Part shown: positions 1 to 9,400 of the stretch, piece by piece | Layout: each line of letters opens with the position of its first letter | How positions within the stretch are numbered: the first letter of the stretch is position 1 | Source of the DNA: Cellulomonas carbonis | GTDB lineage: Bacteria > Actinomycetota > Actinomycetes > Actinomycetales > Cellulomonadaceae | Reading direction: 5' to 3' | DNA: 64,000 nt | Assembly (NCBI RefSeq): GCF_014636275.1 | Contig: NZ_BMEB01000002.1 | Coordinates: 620,001-684,000, forward strand | Translations under genes and position numbers: made by a program | The notes under the pieces: model-generated | What the model saw: only the letters and a program-made list of their open reading frames with translations | Database searches by the model: none | What the model was told of the DNA's origin: nothing

Positions 1-522
1 CGCGCCCTCGAACTGGTCGAACCACCGCCGAGCCTCGTCGAGGTCGGTCGTCGCGCGCGTGAGGTAGACGCCCGGGCCCCGCCCGCCGAGGGCCGCCTCG
101 AGCGCCGCGCGCCGCTCGCCGAACGGCCGCCCGGTGAGGTCCTCGTCCCCGAGCGCGAGGAGGTCGAAGACGACGAGCACCGCGGGTGTCTGCTCGGCGA
201 GGAGGCGCACGCGCGACGCGGCCGGGTGGATGCGCTGGAGCAGCGCCTCGAAGTCGAGCCCCGTGGCGTCGGCGTTCGTCACGACGACCTCGCCGTCGAC
301 GACGCACCGCTCGGGCAGCTCGCGCAGCACCGCCTCGACGACCTCGGGGAAGTACCGCGTGATCGGCTTGGTGTTGCGGCTGCCGATCTCGACCTCGTCG
401 TCGTCGCGGAAGACGATCGCGCGGAACCCGTCCCACTTGGGCTCGTACACGTGGTCGGGCGGGATCTCGGCGACCGACGTCGCCAGCATCGGGGCGACGG
501 GCGGCATCACCGGGAGGTCCAT
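1..522 (-). CDS. ATP-dependent DNA ligase, N-terminal part (truncated by window edge)
   Basis: Predicted ATP-dependent DNA ligase of the LigC/LigD-ligase type, which seals nicks using a covalent lysyl-AMP intermediate. The visible 174 residues hold the adenylation-domain start: the nucleotidyl-lysine motif KWDGFR with the active lysine at about residue 29, a Gly-Ser-Arg-Asn stretch at about residue 50, and the VVDGEVV segment near residue 75. The reading frame is open to the first base of the window, so the C-terminal half and OB-fold lie outside. The start is the ATG at 522, followed by a short proline-rich lead and the typical P-M-L-A motif. In actinobacteria such ligases serve non-homologous end joining or repair beside the NAD-dependent LigA. 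Whether Ku or a LigD polymerase is nearby cannot be seen. Family call firm, subtype uncertain. Confidence 0.88.
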   Translation of the reverse strand, partial: MDLPVMPPVAPMLATSVAEIPPDHVYEPKWDGFRAIVFRDDDEVEIGSRNTKPITRYFPEVVEAVLRELPERCVVDGEVVVTNADATGLDFEALLQRIHPAASRVRLLAEQTPAVLVVFDLLALGDEDLTGRPFGERRAALEAALGGRGPGVYLTRATTDLDEARRWFDQFEGA

Positions 523-568
523 GGTCGTCAGTGTGGTCCTGGACCCTCCCGGGTGCGACCCCTGGACC

Positions 569-1549
569 TCAGGCGGCGACCGGGAGGTCCTCCGGGTGCG
601 CCGTGCGCTCGCGGTGCCGGCGCTCGACGGTCTGGCCCCACGTCGTCCCGGCGAGCACGAGCACCGCCCCGGCCAGCGCGAGCGGGCCCAGGCGGTCGCC
701 ACCCAGGCCGAGGCCGACGACGAGCGCCCACAGCGGCTCGGTGCCCAGGAGCAGGCTGACCCGCGACGCCGACGTCCGGCGCACGGCCCACATCTGCACC
801 GCGAAGGCGAAGACCGTCCCGACCAGCACGAGGTACGCGAGGAGCAACCACTGCAGCCCCGTCAGCGAGGCGGCCACCGCCGCTGGCGGCTCGCCGACGA
901 CGAGGCTCGCGACGACGAGCAGGCCCGCGGCCGTCGTCATCTGCACGTGCGTGAGCCGCCCGGAGTCGAACGGCCGGCCGTCGGTCCGCCGGTGCATGAG
1001 CGTCACGTGGACGGCGCGCAGCGCGGCGGCGACGAGGACGAGCCAGTCCCCGGGCGCGGGAGCGCGCAGGGCGCCACCCGAGCCGGACGCGAGGAGCGCC
1101 ACGCCGACGACGGTGACGACCGTCGCGACGAAGAACGGGGCGGGGAGCCACGACCGGCGGACCGCGCTCTCCAGCAGCGGCGTCATGACGATCGTGAGGC
1201 TGATGATCAGCCCGGCGTTGGTCGCGCTCGTGTGCGCGATGCCGAAGGTCTCGAAGACCATGATCGCCGCGAGCGTGGCGCCGAGCAGCGCGCCAGTCGC
1301 CGTCTCGCCGCGGGGTCGCCGGTGCGCGGTCCGGCCCCCGCCGGACCGCCGCGCACGGAGCGAGAACGGCACCATCGCGACGGCCGTCAGGGCGAAGCGG
1401 ATCGCGAGGACGGCCACGACCGTCGACGGCGTGACGACGCCCTTGGCCGCGAGGTACGTCGATCCCCAGACGGCGGCGACGAGCAGCAGCAGCGCGTCGA
1501 CGGCCCGCGTCGACGCGCCCGAGCCGGGGCGTCGCCCTCGCGTCGTCAC
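569..1549 (-). CDS. EamA/DMT-family membrane transporter
   Basis: A 326-residue multi-spanning membrane protein with about ten hydrophobic segments arranged as two EamA repeats, the architecture of drug/metabolite transporters (RhaT/YdcZ type). The first repeat opens with LLLLVAAVWGSTYLAAKG, a typical EamA signature, and the second lies after the loop near residues 155-165. Such carriers move amino acids, nucleobases or other metabolites out of the cell; the substrate cannot be read from sequence. The start is GTG at 1549, with a TAGGCT hexamer only 6 nt before it, so the mRNA is probably leaderless. It is transcribed divergently from the gene at 1604 and ends 47 bases from the ligase start, on the same strand. 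An internal-start alternative is unlikely because the first membrane segment begins near residue 18. Confidence 0.85.
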   Translation of the reverse strand: MTTRGRRPGSGASTRAVDALLLLVAAVWGSTYLAAKGVVTPSTVVAVLAIRFALTAVAMVPFSLRARRSGGGRTAHRRPRGETATGALLGATLAAIMVFETFGIAHTSATNAGLIISLTIVMTPLLESAVRRSWLPAPFFVATVVTVVGVALLASGSGGALRAPAPGDWLVLVAAALRAVHVTLMHRRTDGRPFDSGRLTHVQMTTAAGLLVVASLVVGEPPAAVAASLTGLQWLLLAYLVLVGTVFAFAVQMWAVRRTSASRVSLLLGTEPLWALVVGLGLGGDRLGPLALAGAVLVLAGTTWGQTVERRHRERTAHPEDLPVAA

Positions 1550-1555
1550 GCGCGG

Positions 1556-1597
1556 AGCCTACGGCCGGTCGCCGTCGCGGGGCCCGCGACCTAGCGT
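1556..1597. promoter_or_regulatory. Divergent pair of -10 elements
   Basis: TAGGCT on the minus strand (1561-1556) lies 6 nt before the GTG at 1549. TAGCGT on the plus strand (1592-1597) lies 6 nt before the ATG at 1604. Both fit the TANNNT -10 pattern with transcription starting at or next to the start codon. No Shine-Dalgarno sequence precedes either start. Inferred from spacing only. Confidence 0.55.
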
Positions 1598-1603
1598 CGT
1601 GGG

Positions 1604-2365
1604 ATGCCGTCCTTCGCCGTCGCCGCGCTGCTCCCCACGCTGGTGCTCGCGGCGGTCCACCTCGGTGCCACGAGGCTGCGCGCGGTCGTCGGCGGTCACG
1701 AGCGCGCCGTCGTCTCGGCCGCGGGCGGCATCTCGGTCGCGTACGTCTTCCTGCACCTCCTGCCCGAGGTCGCGGCCGGAGCCGGTGTGCTCGGGGAGTC
1801 GCTCGAGGGGCTGGTCGCCCACGTGCCGCTCCAGGAGATCGCGGTGTTCGTCGTCGCGCTCGCGGGCTTCACGGTCTTCTACCTCGCCGAGCGGTACGCG
1901 GCGCACCGGGGGTCGCCCCGTCACGGCGGCTCGTCCGACACGTCGGCCTCCGCCTTCGTCGTCCACCTCGTCGCGTTCGCGGTGTACAACGTCGCGGTCG
2001 CCTACACGCTGCCCGAACGGGTCGGGTCCGACGCGGTAGGGGCGGCCGTGTTCACGACGGCGATCGCGGTCCACGTCCTGGTGGTGGACCGCGGTCTGGC
2101 CGAGCGCTACCCGCGTCGCTACGGGCACGTCGGGCGGTTCGTGCTCGCCGGGGCGCTGCTGCTCGGGTGGGTCGCGGCGGGCGTGGCGGCACCGACGAGC
2201 TCGCTGACCGTCGCGCTGATGACCGCGGTCGTCGCGGGGTCGGTGCTCCTGACGGTCTTCCAGGAGGAGCTCCCCGAGGCGGCGCGCTCGCGCGTCGGAC
2301 CGTTCCTCGCGGGCCTCGTCGGGTACGCCGTCCTCCTCGTCGTCCTCGCCGCCCTCGACGCCTGA
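1604..2365 (+). CDS. ZIP-like integral membrane protein, function unknown
   Basis: A 253-residue protein with about seven hydrophobic segments. A segment near residues 40-60 reads GGISVAYVFLHLLPEV; a His/Glu pair in a membrane helix after a glycine-rich turn recalls ZIP-type metal transporters, but the classical HxxxE pair of ZIP helix IV and the His-rich loop are not clear. Residues 105-130 (a short polar His-rich loop followed by a membrane helix with YNVAVAY) could be the variable loop. I would call it a ZIP-superfamily-like or unknown membrane protein and not assign zinc transport. The ATG at 1604 has a TAGCGT hexamer 6 nt upstream and no ribosome binding site, suggesting leaderless expression. 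It is divergent from the EamA gene. Confidence 0.72.
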   Translation: MPSFAVAALLPTLVLAAVHLGATRLRAVVGGHERAVVSAAGGISVAYVFLHLLPEVAAGAGVLGESLEGLVAHVPLQEIAVFVVALAGFTVFYLAERYAAHRGSPRHGGSSDTSASAFVVHLVAFAVYNVAVAYTLPERVGSDAVGAAVFTTAIAVHVLVVDRGLAERYPRRYGHVGRFVLAGALLLGWVAAGVAAPTSSLTVALMTAVVAGSVLLTVFQEELPEAARSRVGPFLAGLVGYAVLLVVLAALDA

Positions 2366-2530
2366 GCCGGCGTGCGGACCAAACCAGGACGACCCGCCCG
2401 CGAGGCGGACCCGTCCGGGTGACGTGCGCGCCGGACGGTGGCCCTGCGGGGTCCGAGGGGCCCACCATCGGGTCCACGGAGCACGGTCCCGACCTGGAGC
2501 GTGCCCTCGACGACCCACCCGGAGGACCCG

Positions 2531-3178
2531 ATGCCGTTCGCCCCGCTCACCGTCGCGCTCGCGAAGCTCGCAGCGCTCGGGCTGCCCGCCAAGGCCGTGG
2601 GTGTCGCCGTCGCGGTCGGCGTCGTGGGCGTGACGCCCGCGGTCGCGACCCAGCTCGCCGACGAGCCCGCGGTCGTCGCGCCGGTCGACGCCACCTCCGA
2701 CGAGGAGCCGACCGTCGAGCCGACGGACGAGCCCGCGGCCGAGCCGGCCGACGGCTCCACGGAGGAGGGCGAGGAGCCGGGCGAGGAGGCGGGCGAGGAC
2801 GTCGCCGAGGAGCCCGCCGACGGGTCGGCGACGGAGGACGAGCCCGGCGACGAGCCGCACCCCTCCGACTTCGGCCGGTCCGTCGCGGCCGACGCGCGTG
2901 ACGGCGGCGTCGTGGGCGCCGAGATCTCCGCACGCGCGCACGAGCGGAACGCCGAGCGTCGCGCCGAGCGCGCCGAGGACGACGCCCCCGAGCCGGAGCC
3001 GGCCGAGGAGCCCGCCCCGGCCCCCGCGCCGACCGAGGACGACGCTCCCGAGCCGGCCGACGACGAGCCTGCCGCCGACGACGACCAGGCGGGCGACGCC
3101 GCGACGTCCGGACGGGGCGCGGGCAAGACCGACGGGAACGGCAACGGCAACGGGAACGGCAGCGGCCGCAAGCCCTGA
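2531..3178 (+). CDS. Acidic, low-complexity protein, function unknown
   Basis: A 215-residue protein with a hydrophobic N-terminal stretch (residues about 5-40, rich in Val/Ala/Gly, ending in an A-V-A type site) that may be a signal peptide or anchor. After it comes a long Glu/Asp/Pro/Ala region and a short Gly/Asn/Lys tail (repeats of Gly-Asn at 3135-3160). The predicted charge is strongly negative. The start chosen is the ATG at 2531 because GGAGG lies at 2521-2525, a good ribosome binding site; an earlier in-frame start at 2438 has none. No catalytic motif is visible. Proteins of this composition occur next to purL in related actinobacteria as hypothetical proteins, but I cannot name a role. 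It could be a surface-exposed or cell-wall-associated spacer. Confidence 0.7.
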   Translation: MPFAPLTVALAKLAALGLPAKAVGVAVAVGVVGVTPAVATQLADEPAVVAPVDATSDEEPTVEPTDEPAAEPADGSTEEGEEPGEEAGEDVAEEPADGSATEDEPGDEPHPSDFGRSVAADARDGGVVGAEISARAHERNAERRAERAEDDAPEPEPAEEPAPAPAPTEDDAPEPADDEPAADDDQAGDAATSGRGAGKTDGNGNGNGNGSGRKP

Positions 3179-3241
3179 CGCCGTCGCGCGGTCTGCGCGC
3201 GAGGCGCCGTGAGACGCCGTCGGTCGTCCCACCCCCGCCGG

Positions 3242-3247
3242 GTAACC
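3242..3247 (+). promoter_or_regulatory. Probable -10 element of purL
   Basis: TAACCT fits TANNNT and would place transcription start near 3254, giving a leader of about 30 nt before the purL ATG at 3284. No clear -35 is seen. Confidence 0.4.
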
Positions 3248-3283
3248 TGACGCCGTCCTGTGGGCCCACCCGGTAGGGGAACG

Positions 3284-5737
3284 ATGAGCACCTCGTCCGA
3301 CACGTCGCAGCACCCCACCGAGGACGTCGCACCGGCCGACGGGACGGACACCGTCGAGCACGCCGCCGCGACGCCCGACCTCGCGCTCCCCTTCGCGGAG
3401 CTGGGCCTCAAGCCCGACGAGTACCAGCGGATCGTCGACCTGCTGGGGCGCCGGCCGACGGCGGCCGAGCTCGCGATGTACTCGGTCATGTGGTCCGAGC
3501 ACTGCTCGTACAAGTCGTCGAAGGTGCACCTCCGCAAGTTCGGCGAGCGCACCACGGACCAGATGCGCGAGAACCTGCTCGTCGGGATCGGCGAGAACGC
3601 GGGCGTCGTCGACATCGGCGACGGCTGGGCGGTCACCTTCAAGGTCGAGTCGCACAACCACCCGAGCTTCGTCGAGCCGTACCAGGGTGCGGCGACCGGC
3701 GTCGGCGGCATCGTGCGCGACATCATCTCCATGGGTGCGCGGCCCGTCGCCGTCATGGACCAGCTCCGGTTCGGCGCGATCGACCACCCGGACACCGCAC
3801 GCGTCGTGCACGGCGTCGTCGCGGGCGTCGGCGGCTACGGCAACTCGCTCGGCCTGCCGAACATCGGCGGCGAGGTCGTCTTCGACCCCGCCTACCAGGG
3901 CAACCCGCTCGTCAACGCGCTGTGCGTCGGCGTCCTGCGCCACGAGGACATCCACCTCGCGAACGCCTCCGGGGTCGGCAACAAGGTCGTGCTGTTCGGC
4001 GCGCGCACGGGCGGCGACGGCATCGGCGGCGCGTCGATCCTCGCGAGCGAGACGTTCGACGACACCAAGCCCTCCAAGCGGCCGAGCGTCCAGGTGGGCG
4101 ACCCGTTCATGGAGAAGGTGCTCATCGAGTGCTGCCTCGAGCTGTACGCCGCGGGGGTCGTCGAGGGCATCCAGGACCTCGGTGCCGCGGGCATCTCGTG
4201 CGCGACCAGCGAGCTCGCGTCCAACGGCGACGGCGGCATGCACGTCGACCTCGAGAAGGTCCTGCTGCGCGACCCGACGCTCACGGCGGGCGAGATCCTC
4301 ATGTCCGAGTCGCAGGAGCGGATGATGGCGGTCGTCACGCCCGCCAACCTCGACCGGTTCCTCGAGATCACCGGCCGGTGGGACGTCGAGACCGCCGTCA
4401 TCGGCGAGGTCACCGGCGACGGCCGCCTGACGATCGACCACCACGGGCGCCGCATCGTCGACGTCGACCCGCGGACCGTCGCGCACGAGGGCCCGGTCTA
4501 CGAGCGCCCGTACGCGCGCCCCGCGTGGATGGATGCGCTCCAGGCCGACACGGTGAGCGGGCCCGACGGCGCCGCGCGCTACCCGCGCCCGAGCACGCCC
4601 GAGGAGCTGCGCGAGACGCTGCTGCGCCTCGTCGCGTCGCCCAACCTCGCGTCCAAGTCGTGGGTCACCGACCAGTACGACCGCTTCGTGCAGGGCAACA
4701 CCGCGCTCGCGCAGCCCGACGACGCGGGCGTGCTGCGCGTCGACGAGACGACGGACCTCGGCGTCGCCCTCGCGACGGACGCGAACGGCCGCTACGCCAA
4801 GCTCGACCCGTACGCGGGCGCCCAGCTCGCGCTCGCGGAGGCGTACCGCAACGTCGCGACGTCGGGTGCGCGCCCGCTCGCGGTGACCGACTGCCTCAAC
4901 TTCGGCTCGCCCGAGGACCCCGACGCGATGTGGCAGCTGGTGCAGGGCATCGAGGGCCTCGCCGACGCGTGCCAGGAGCTCGGCGTGCCCGTGACGGGCG
5001 GCAACGTGTCGCTCTACAACGGCACGGGCGAGCCCGGCACGATCGACTCCTCGATCCACCCCACGCCCGTCGTCGGCGTCCTGGGCGTCATCGACGACGT
5101 GCACCGCGCGACGCCGTCGGGGTGGCGCGCACCGGGCCAGGCGATCTACCTCCTCGGTATCACGCGGGGCGAGCTCGACGGCTCGGCGTGGGCCGACGTC
5201 GTGCACGGCCAGCTGGGCGGCCGCCCGCCCGCCGTCGACCTCGCCGCCGAGCGCGCGCTCGCCCAGGTCCTGGTCACGGCGTCCCGCGACGGGCTCGTCG
5301 ACGCCGCGCACGACCTGTCCGAGGGCGGTCTGGCCCAGGCGCTGGTCGAGTCGAGCCTGCGCTACGGCGTCGGGGCGCGCGTCCGGCTCGACGAGCTGTG
5401 CGAGCGCGACGACGTGACGCCCTTCGAGGCGCTCTTCTCGGAGTCGACGGCGCGTGCCGTCGTCGCCGTCCCGCGCAGCGAGTCGGTCCGGCTCGTCGAC
5501 CTGTGCACCGCGCGCGGCGTCCCGTGCCTGCAGATCGGCGTGACCGACGACGCCGCGGTGCCGTCCGCGACGACGACTCTCCCGCCCGTCGGGGCAGGCT
5601 CGGCCGGTGCCGTCGAGGGGGCCGCCGAGGCGGGCCTCGACGGTGGTGCCGCGCTCGAGGTCCGGGACCTGTTCAGCGTGCCGCTGCGCGAGCTCGAGGC
5701 GGCGCACCGCGCGACCCTGCCCGCCCACTTCGCCTGA
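3284..5737 (+). CDS. purL: Phosphoribosylformylglycinamidine synthase subunit PurL
   Basis: Large ATP-dependent subunit of FGAM synthase, which converts FGAR to FGAM in the fourth step of purine synthesis using ammonia delivered by PurQ with PurS. About 817 residues, somewhat longer than typical small PurL (about 740) because of an acidic N-terminal extension of about 30 residues and insertions near the C-terminus. Visible motifs: [12 protein letters not shown] near residue 75 (catalytic His region), the [12 protein letters not shown] nucleotide/Mg segment, [12 protein letters not shown], the DLGAAGISC segment and the second-half motifs [10 protein letters not shown] and GGNVSLYN. The start is the ATG at 3284 with AGGGGA a few bases before it; a GTG at 3260 is in frame but has no ribosome site. 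purQ and purS are not in this window. The sterol-carrier-like gene follows after 1 base, so they are probably co-transcribed. Confidence 0.97.
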   Translation: MSTSSDTSQHPTEDVAPADGTDTVEHAAATPDLALPFAELGLKPDEYQRIVDLLGRRPTAAELAMYSVMWSEHCSYKSSKVHLRKFGERTTDQMRENLLVGIGENAGVVDIGDGWAVTFKVESHNHPSFVEPYQGAATGVGGIVRDIISMGARPVAVMDQLRFGAIDHPDTARVVHGVVAGVGGYGNSLGLPNIGGEVVFDPAYQGNPLVNALCVGVLRHEDIHLANASGVGNKVVLFGARTGGDGIGGASILASETFDDTKPSKRPSVQVGDPFMEKVLIECCLELYAAGVVEGIQDLGAAGISCATSELASNGDGGMHVDLEKVLLRDPTLTAGEILMSESQERMMAVVTPANLDRFLEITGRWDVETAVIGEVTGDGRLTIDHHGRRIVDVDPRTVAHEGPVYERPYARPAWMDALQADTVSGPDGAARYPRPSTPEELRETLLRLVASPNLASKSWVTDQYDRFVQGNTALAQPDDAGVLRVDETTDLGVALATDANGRYAKLDPYAGAQLALAEAYRNVATSGARPLAVTDCLNFGSPEDPDAMWQLVQGIEGLADACQELGVPVTGGNVSLYNGTGEPGTIDSSIHPTPVVGVLGVIDDVHRATPSGWRAPGQAIYLLGITRGELDGSAWADVVHGQLGGRPPAVDLAAERALAQVLVTASRDGLVDAAHDLSEGGLAQALVESSLRYGVGARVRLDELCERDDVTPFEALFSESTARAVVAVPRSESVRLVDLCTARGVPCLQIGVTDDAAVPSATTTLPPVGAGSAGAVEGAAEAGLDGGAALEVRDLFSVPLRELEAAHRATLPAHFA

Positions 5738-5738
5738 G

Positions 5739-6116
5739 GTGCCTCCCCGTCGTCGGACCGACCCGGTCGAGGGTCGCGCCGCGGTCGCCGCATGGCGCGG
5801 CGACCCGGCGGGCGCGCCACGGTCCGTCGTCCGGACCGCGGTGCGGTTCACGCTGGAGGAGCTCGCCGACGTCGCACCGGGCCGTGCGGTCGAGGTGCGC
5901 GTGCCGCCCGACGGCGCCGTCCAGGTGGTCGAGGGCCCGCGGCACACGCGCGGCACTCCGCCGAACGTCGTCGAGACCGACCCGACGACCTGGCTCGAGC
6001 TCGTGACCGGCGCGACGACGTGGTCCGACGCGGTCGCTGCGGGACGCGTGAGCGCGTCGGGCGAGCGCGCGGACCTGTCGCGGCTCCTGCCGCTCCAGGC
6101 GGCCCGGCCGCGCTGA
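5739..6116 (+). CDS. Sterol-carrier-family-like small protein
   Basis: A 125-residue soluble protein resembling the small SCP-2-like proteins that commonly follow purL in actinobacteria. Features: an early [19 protein letters not shown] segment, a [16 protein letters not shown] strand region, the [16 protein letters not shown] core that marks this group, and a short C-terminal ARLSRLLPL-like helix. SCP-like folds bind lipids or act as small-molecule-binding modules; the substrate is unknown here. GTG at 5739 begins one base after the purL stop, which argues for translational coupling. The assignment rests on motif resemblance recalled from homologues next to purL, so function is inferred and not shown. 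Confidence 0.75.
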   Translation: MPPRRRTDPVEGRAAVAAWRGDPAGAPRSVVRTAVRFTLEELADVAPGRAVEVRVPPDGAVQVVEGPRHTRGTPPNVVETDPTTWLELVTGATTWSDAVAAGRVSASGERADLSRLLPLQAARPR

Positions 6117-6337
6117 CCGCGCCCGCCGGGGCCCGCCGGGATCCGCCGGGGCGCCCCCTCACGTGCGCCGGCGTCGCCGTCGTCCCCGTGCGCGAATCCC
6201 CTCCCGTGTGCGCCCACCACCCGCTCGGAGCAGCGCAGGTGTCCACGCGCTGAACGGGGGCGTCCGGCTCGTGAACATCTCCCCACGGCCGCGGACCGAA
6301 GGGACGCAGGGTCTGGTCGGCGGGTGCGGGCGAGGGC

Positions 6338-6343
6338 TAGCGT
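6338..6343 (+). promoter_or_regulatory. Probable -10 element of the 5'-nucleotidase gene
   Basis: TAGCGT within GGGCTAGCGTGCC; transcription would start near 6350, leaving a leader of about 56 nt that ends with GGAGG at 6393-6397 before the ATG at 6406. Confidence 0.4.
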
Positions 6344-6405
6344 GCCGAACGTCCCCCGGCGCGACCTGCGCCGACGCTCGCGAACGACCCTTGGAGGTCC
6401 GCCCG

Positions 6406-9400
6406 ATGCACCTGACCCGGCGCCGTACCCGGCGCCTCGCCCCTCTGACGGCAGCCGGCGTGATCTGCGCGGCTGCCGTCGTCGTCCCACCTGCCGCTGC
6501 CGCCGACCACCTCGTCGAGATCGACATCGTGGGCATCAACGACTTCCACGGCCGGCTCGAGCAGAACCGGCAGTCCGCCGGTGCCGCGTCGCTCGCGGGG
6601 GCCGTCCAGGCCTTCGAGACCGCCAACGCCAACACGCTCTTCGTGTCCGCCGGTGACAACATCGGCGCCTCGACCTTCACGTCCTTCGTCGCCGACGACG
6701 TGCCGACGATGGACGCCCTGGAGCTCATGGACCTCGACGCCGCGGCCCTGGGCAACCACGAGTTCGACCGCGGACGCGTCGACGTCGACGACCGCGTGCT
6801 GCCGGCCGTCGAGGACACGTTCCCGTACCTGGCGGCCAACCTGTACGACACGACCACCGGCGAGCCCGCGTACCAGGAGTACGCGCTCGAGGAGGTCGAC
6901 GGCCTCACGGTCGCCTTCGTCGGCGCGATGACCGAGGACCTCCCGAGCCTCGTCTCGCCCGCGGGCATCGAGACCCTCGAGGTCAAGCCGATGCTTCCCG
7001 AGGTCAACCGCGTCGCAGCGCAGCTCAGCGACGGTGACGAGGCGAACGACGAGGCCGACGTGATCGTCCTCCTCGTGCACGAGGGCGCCAACGGCGCCGA
7101 CGTCGCCGACGCGACCGGTGCGACGTCGTTCGGCCAGCTCGTGACCGGCCTGAGCGACGACGTGCACGCGGTCTTCTCCGGCCACACGCACCAGCGGTAC
7201 GCGCACCTGGTCCCGGTCGACGGCTGGGGCGCGGATGTCGCCCGCCCCGTCGTGCAGGGCGGCCAGTACGGCGAGGCCCTGGCGCACGTGCAGCTGACGG
7301 TGGACCCCACCACGGGTGACCTCGTCGCTTCGGAGGCCCACGTCGTCGACCTCGTCGACGACGAGACGAGCGAGCTCGAGTACCCGCAGGTCGAGGCCGT
7401 CCAGGACGTCGTCGACGCGGCGGTGCTCGAGGCGGACGAGCTCGGCTCGGTCTCGCTCGGCACCGTCACCGAGGACCTCTTCCGCGCGCAGAACGCCGAC
7501 GGGTCCTCCAACCGCGGCGGTGAGTCGACGCTCGGCAACCTGGTCGCGGACGTCCAGCTGTGGGCGACGCAGGACCTCGGTACCGAGATCGCCTTCATGA
7601 ACCCCGGTGGCCTGCGGACCGACATCCTGTTCGCGTCGTCCGGCGAGGGCGACCCCGACGGCAACGTGACGTTCCGCGAGGCGGCCGAGGTCCAGCCCTT
7701 CGCCAACACGCTCGTCGCGCTGACGATGACGGGTGAGCAGGTCGTCCAGGTCCTCGAGGAGCAGTGGCAGCCCGAGGGCGCCGAGCGCGCGATCCTCAAG
7801 CTCGGCGTCGCGGGTCTGACGTACACCTACGACCCGACCGCCGCGCAGGGCGAGCGCGTCACCGACGTGTGGGTCGGCGACGAGTGGCTCGACCCGGCGG
7901 GGGAGTACCGCGTCGTGGCGAACTCGTTCCTCGCCTCGGGTGGCGACAACTTCACGACGTTCGCCGACGTCACCGCGGAGGACCGGGCCGACTCGGGCCG
8001 GATCGACCTCCAGGCGTTCGTGGACTACATGGACGCGATGTCGCCCGTGTCGCCCGACCTCGCGCAGCGCGCCGTCGGCGTCCAGCTGCCCGCGGCGCCC
8101 GAGGGCGGCTTCGCGCCGGGCTCGACCTTCGAGGTCGACCTCTCGTCGCTGCTGTTCAGCGCCGGTGAGGAGCAGGGCGACGAGGTCGTCGTGCACCTCG
8201 GCGACACCGAGGTCGGCCGCGCCGACATCGACCCGACGATCGTCGACGGCACCGACGAGGTCGGTCGCGCGACCGTCGAGGTCACGCTCCCCGACTGGGC
8301 CGTCGGAACGGTCGCGCTCGTCGCGCACGTGCCCGGCACGGGCACCGAGGCGTGGTTCGCGGTGCCCGGCCAGCTGCCGTCGTCGCTCGTGCCGGTGGAG
8401 CCGGTGCGCGTCCCGACGCCGCCGGTCGTCGCGCCCGACGTCCCCGTCTGCATCCAGGTCGGCGGGATCAGCCCCGTCCCGGCCGAGGCCGTGGGCGTCG
8501 TGCTCAACGTGACCACCGTCCGCCCGAACAGCTACGGCCACGTCGTCGTCTACCCCGACGGCGCCACCGGCCGCGCGACCGAGGGCTCGACGGTCAACTT
8601 CGAGCCGGGCAAGGACGTCGCGAACACGACGTTCGTGCCGCTGTCCGAGGACGGCCGCCTCTGCTACGTGACGCGTGGTGCGCCCGCAGCCGGGGTCCTG
8701 CTCGACGTCTCCGCGTTCCTCCTGCCCGACTCGGGTGTCGAGCTGCAGGCCTCGCGCCGGCTCGTCGACACGCGTCCGTCCACGCCGGCCGGCCCGTACG
8801 TCGGCCCCGTGCGGAACCGCACCCCGTACGAGGTGCAGGTCACCGGTGAGGCGGGCGTCCCCGCCGAGGCGACGGCCGTGCTGCTCAACGTCACCGTCAC
8901 CGGCCCGACGGCCCCGGGCAACCTCCGGGTCTTCGCGGGCGGCGACGACGTGCCCGGCACGTCGGTCGTCAACTACGCACCGGGTCAGGACAAGGCCAAC
9001 CTCGCGATGGTGACGCTGTCCGAGGACGGCACGGTGTCGTTCTGGTCCGACACGCCCGTGGGTCCGGCACGCAACCCGGTGCACGTCGTCCTCGACGTCG
9101 TCGGCTGGGTGACGGCCGAGGCCGAGTACACCGAGATCGTCCCGGACCGGGTGCTCGACACCCGCGACGGCGCGAAGCTCATGGCGCACCAGGAGCGCAC
9201 GCTCGACCTCAACGACCTCGCGGACCTGCCCGCCGACGCGACGACCGTCGTCCTCAACGTGACGGCGATCCGCCCGAGCTCGGTCGGCAACCTGCGGGTC
9301 TACCCGGAGACGGGCGGCGCGACGCCGAACGTCTCGTCGATCAACTACATCCAGGGGCGTGAGCTGCCCAACCTCGTGGTGGTGGCGGTGCCCGAGGACG

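Noticed and set aside
1559..6490. Very long antisense open frame (about 1640 codons), and several more over 1000 codons (e.g. 6337-11151, 41805-46580)
   Set aside because: High GC makes stop codons rare in the antisense frames. The translations are Arg/Ala/Gly/Pro text without motifs and lie opposite clear genes such as purL, the nucleotidase, purF and the GH65 gene.
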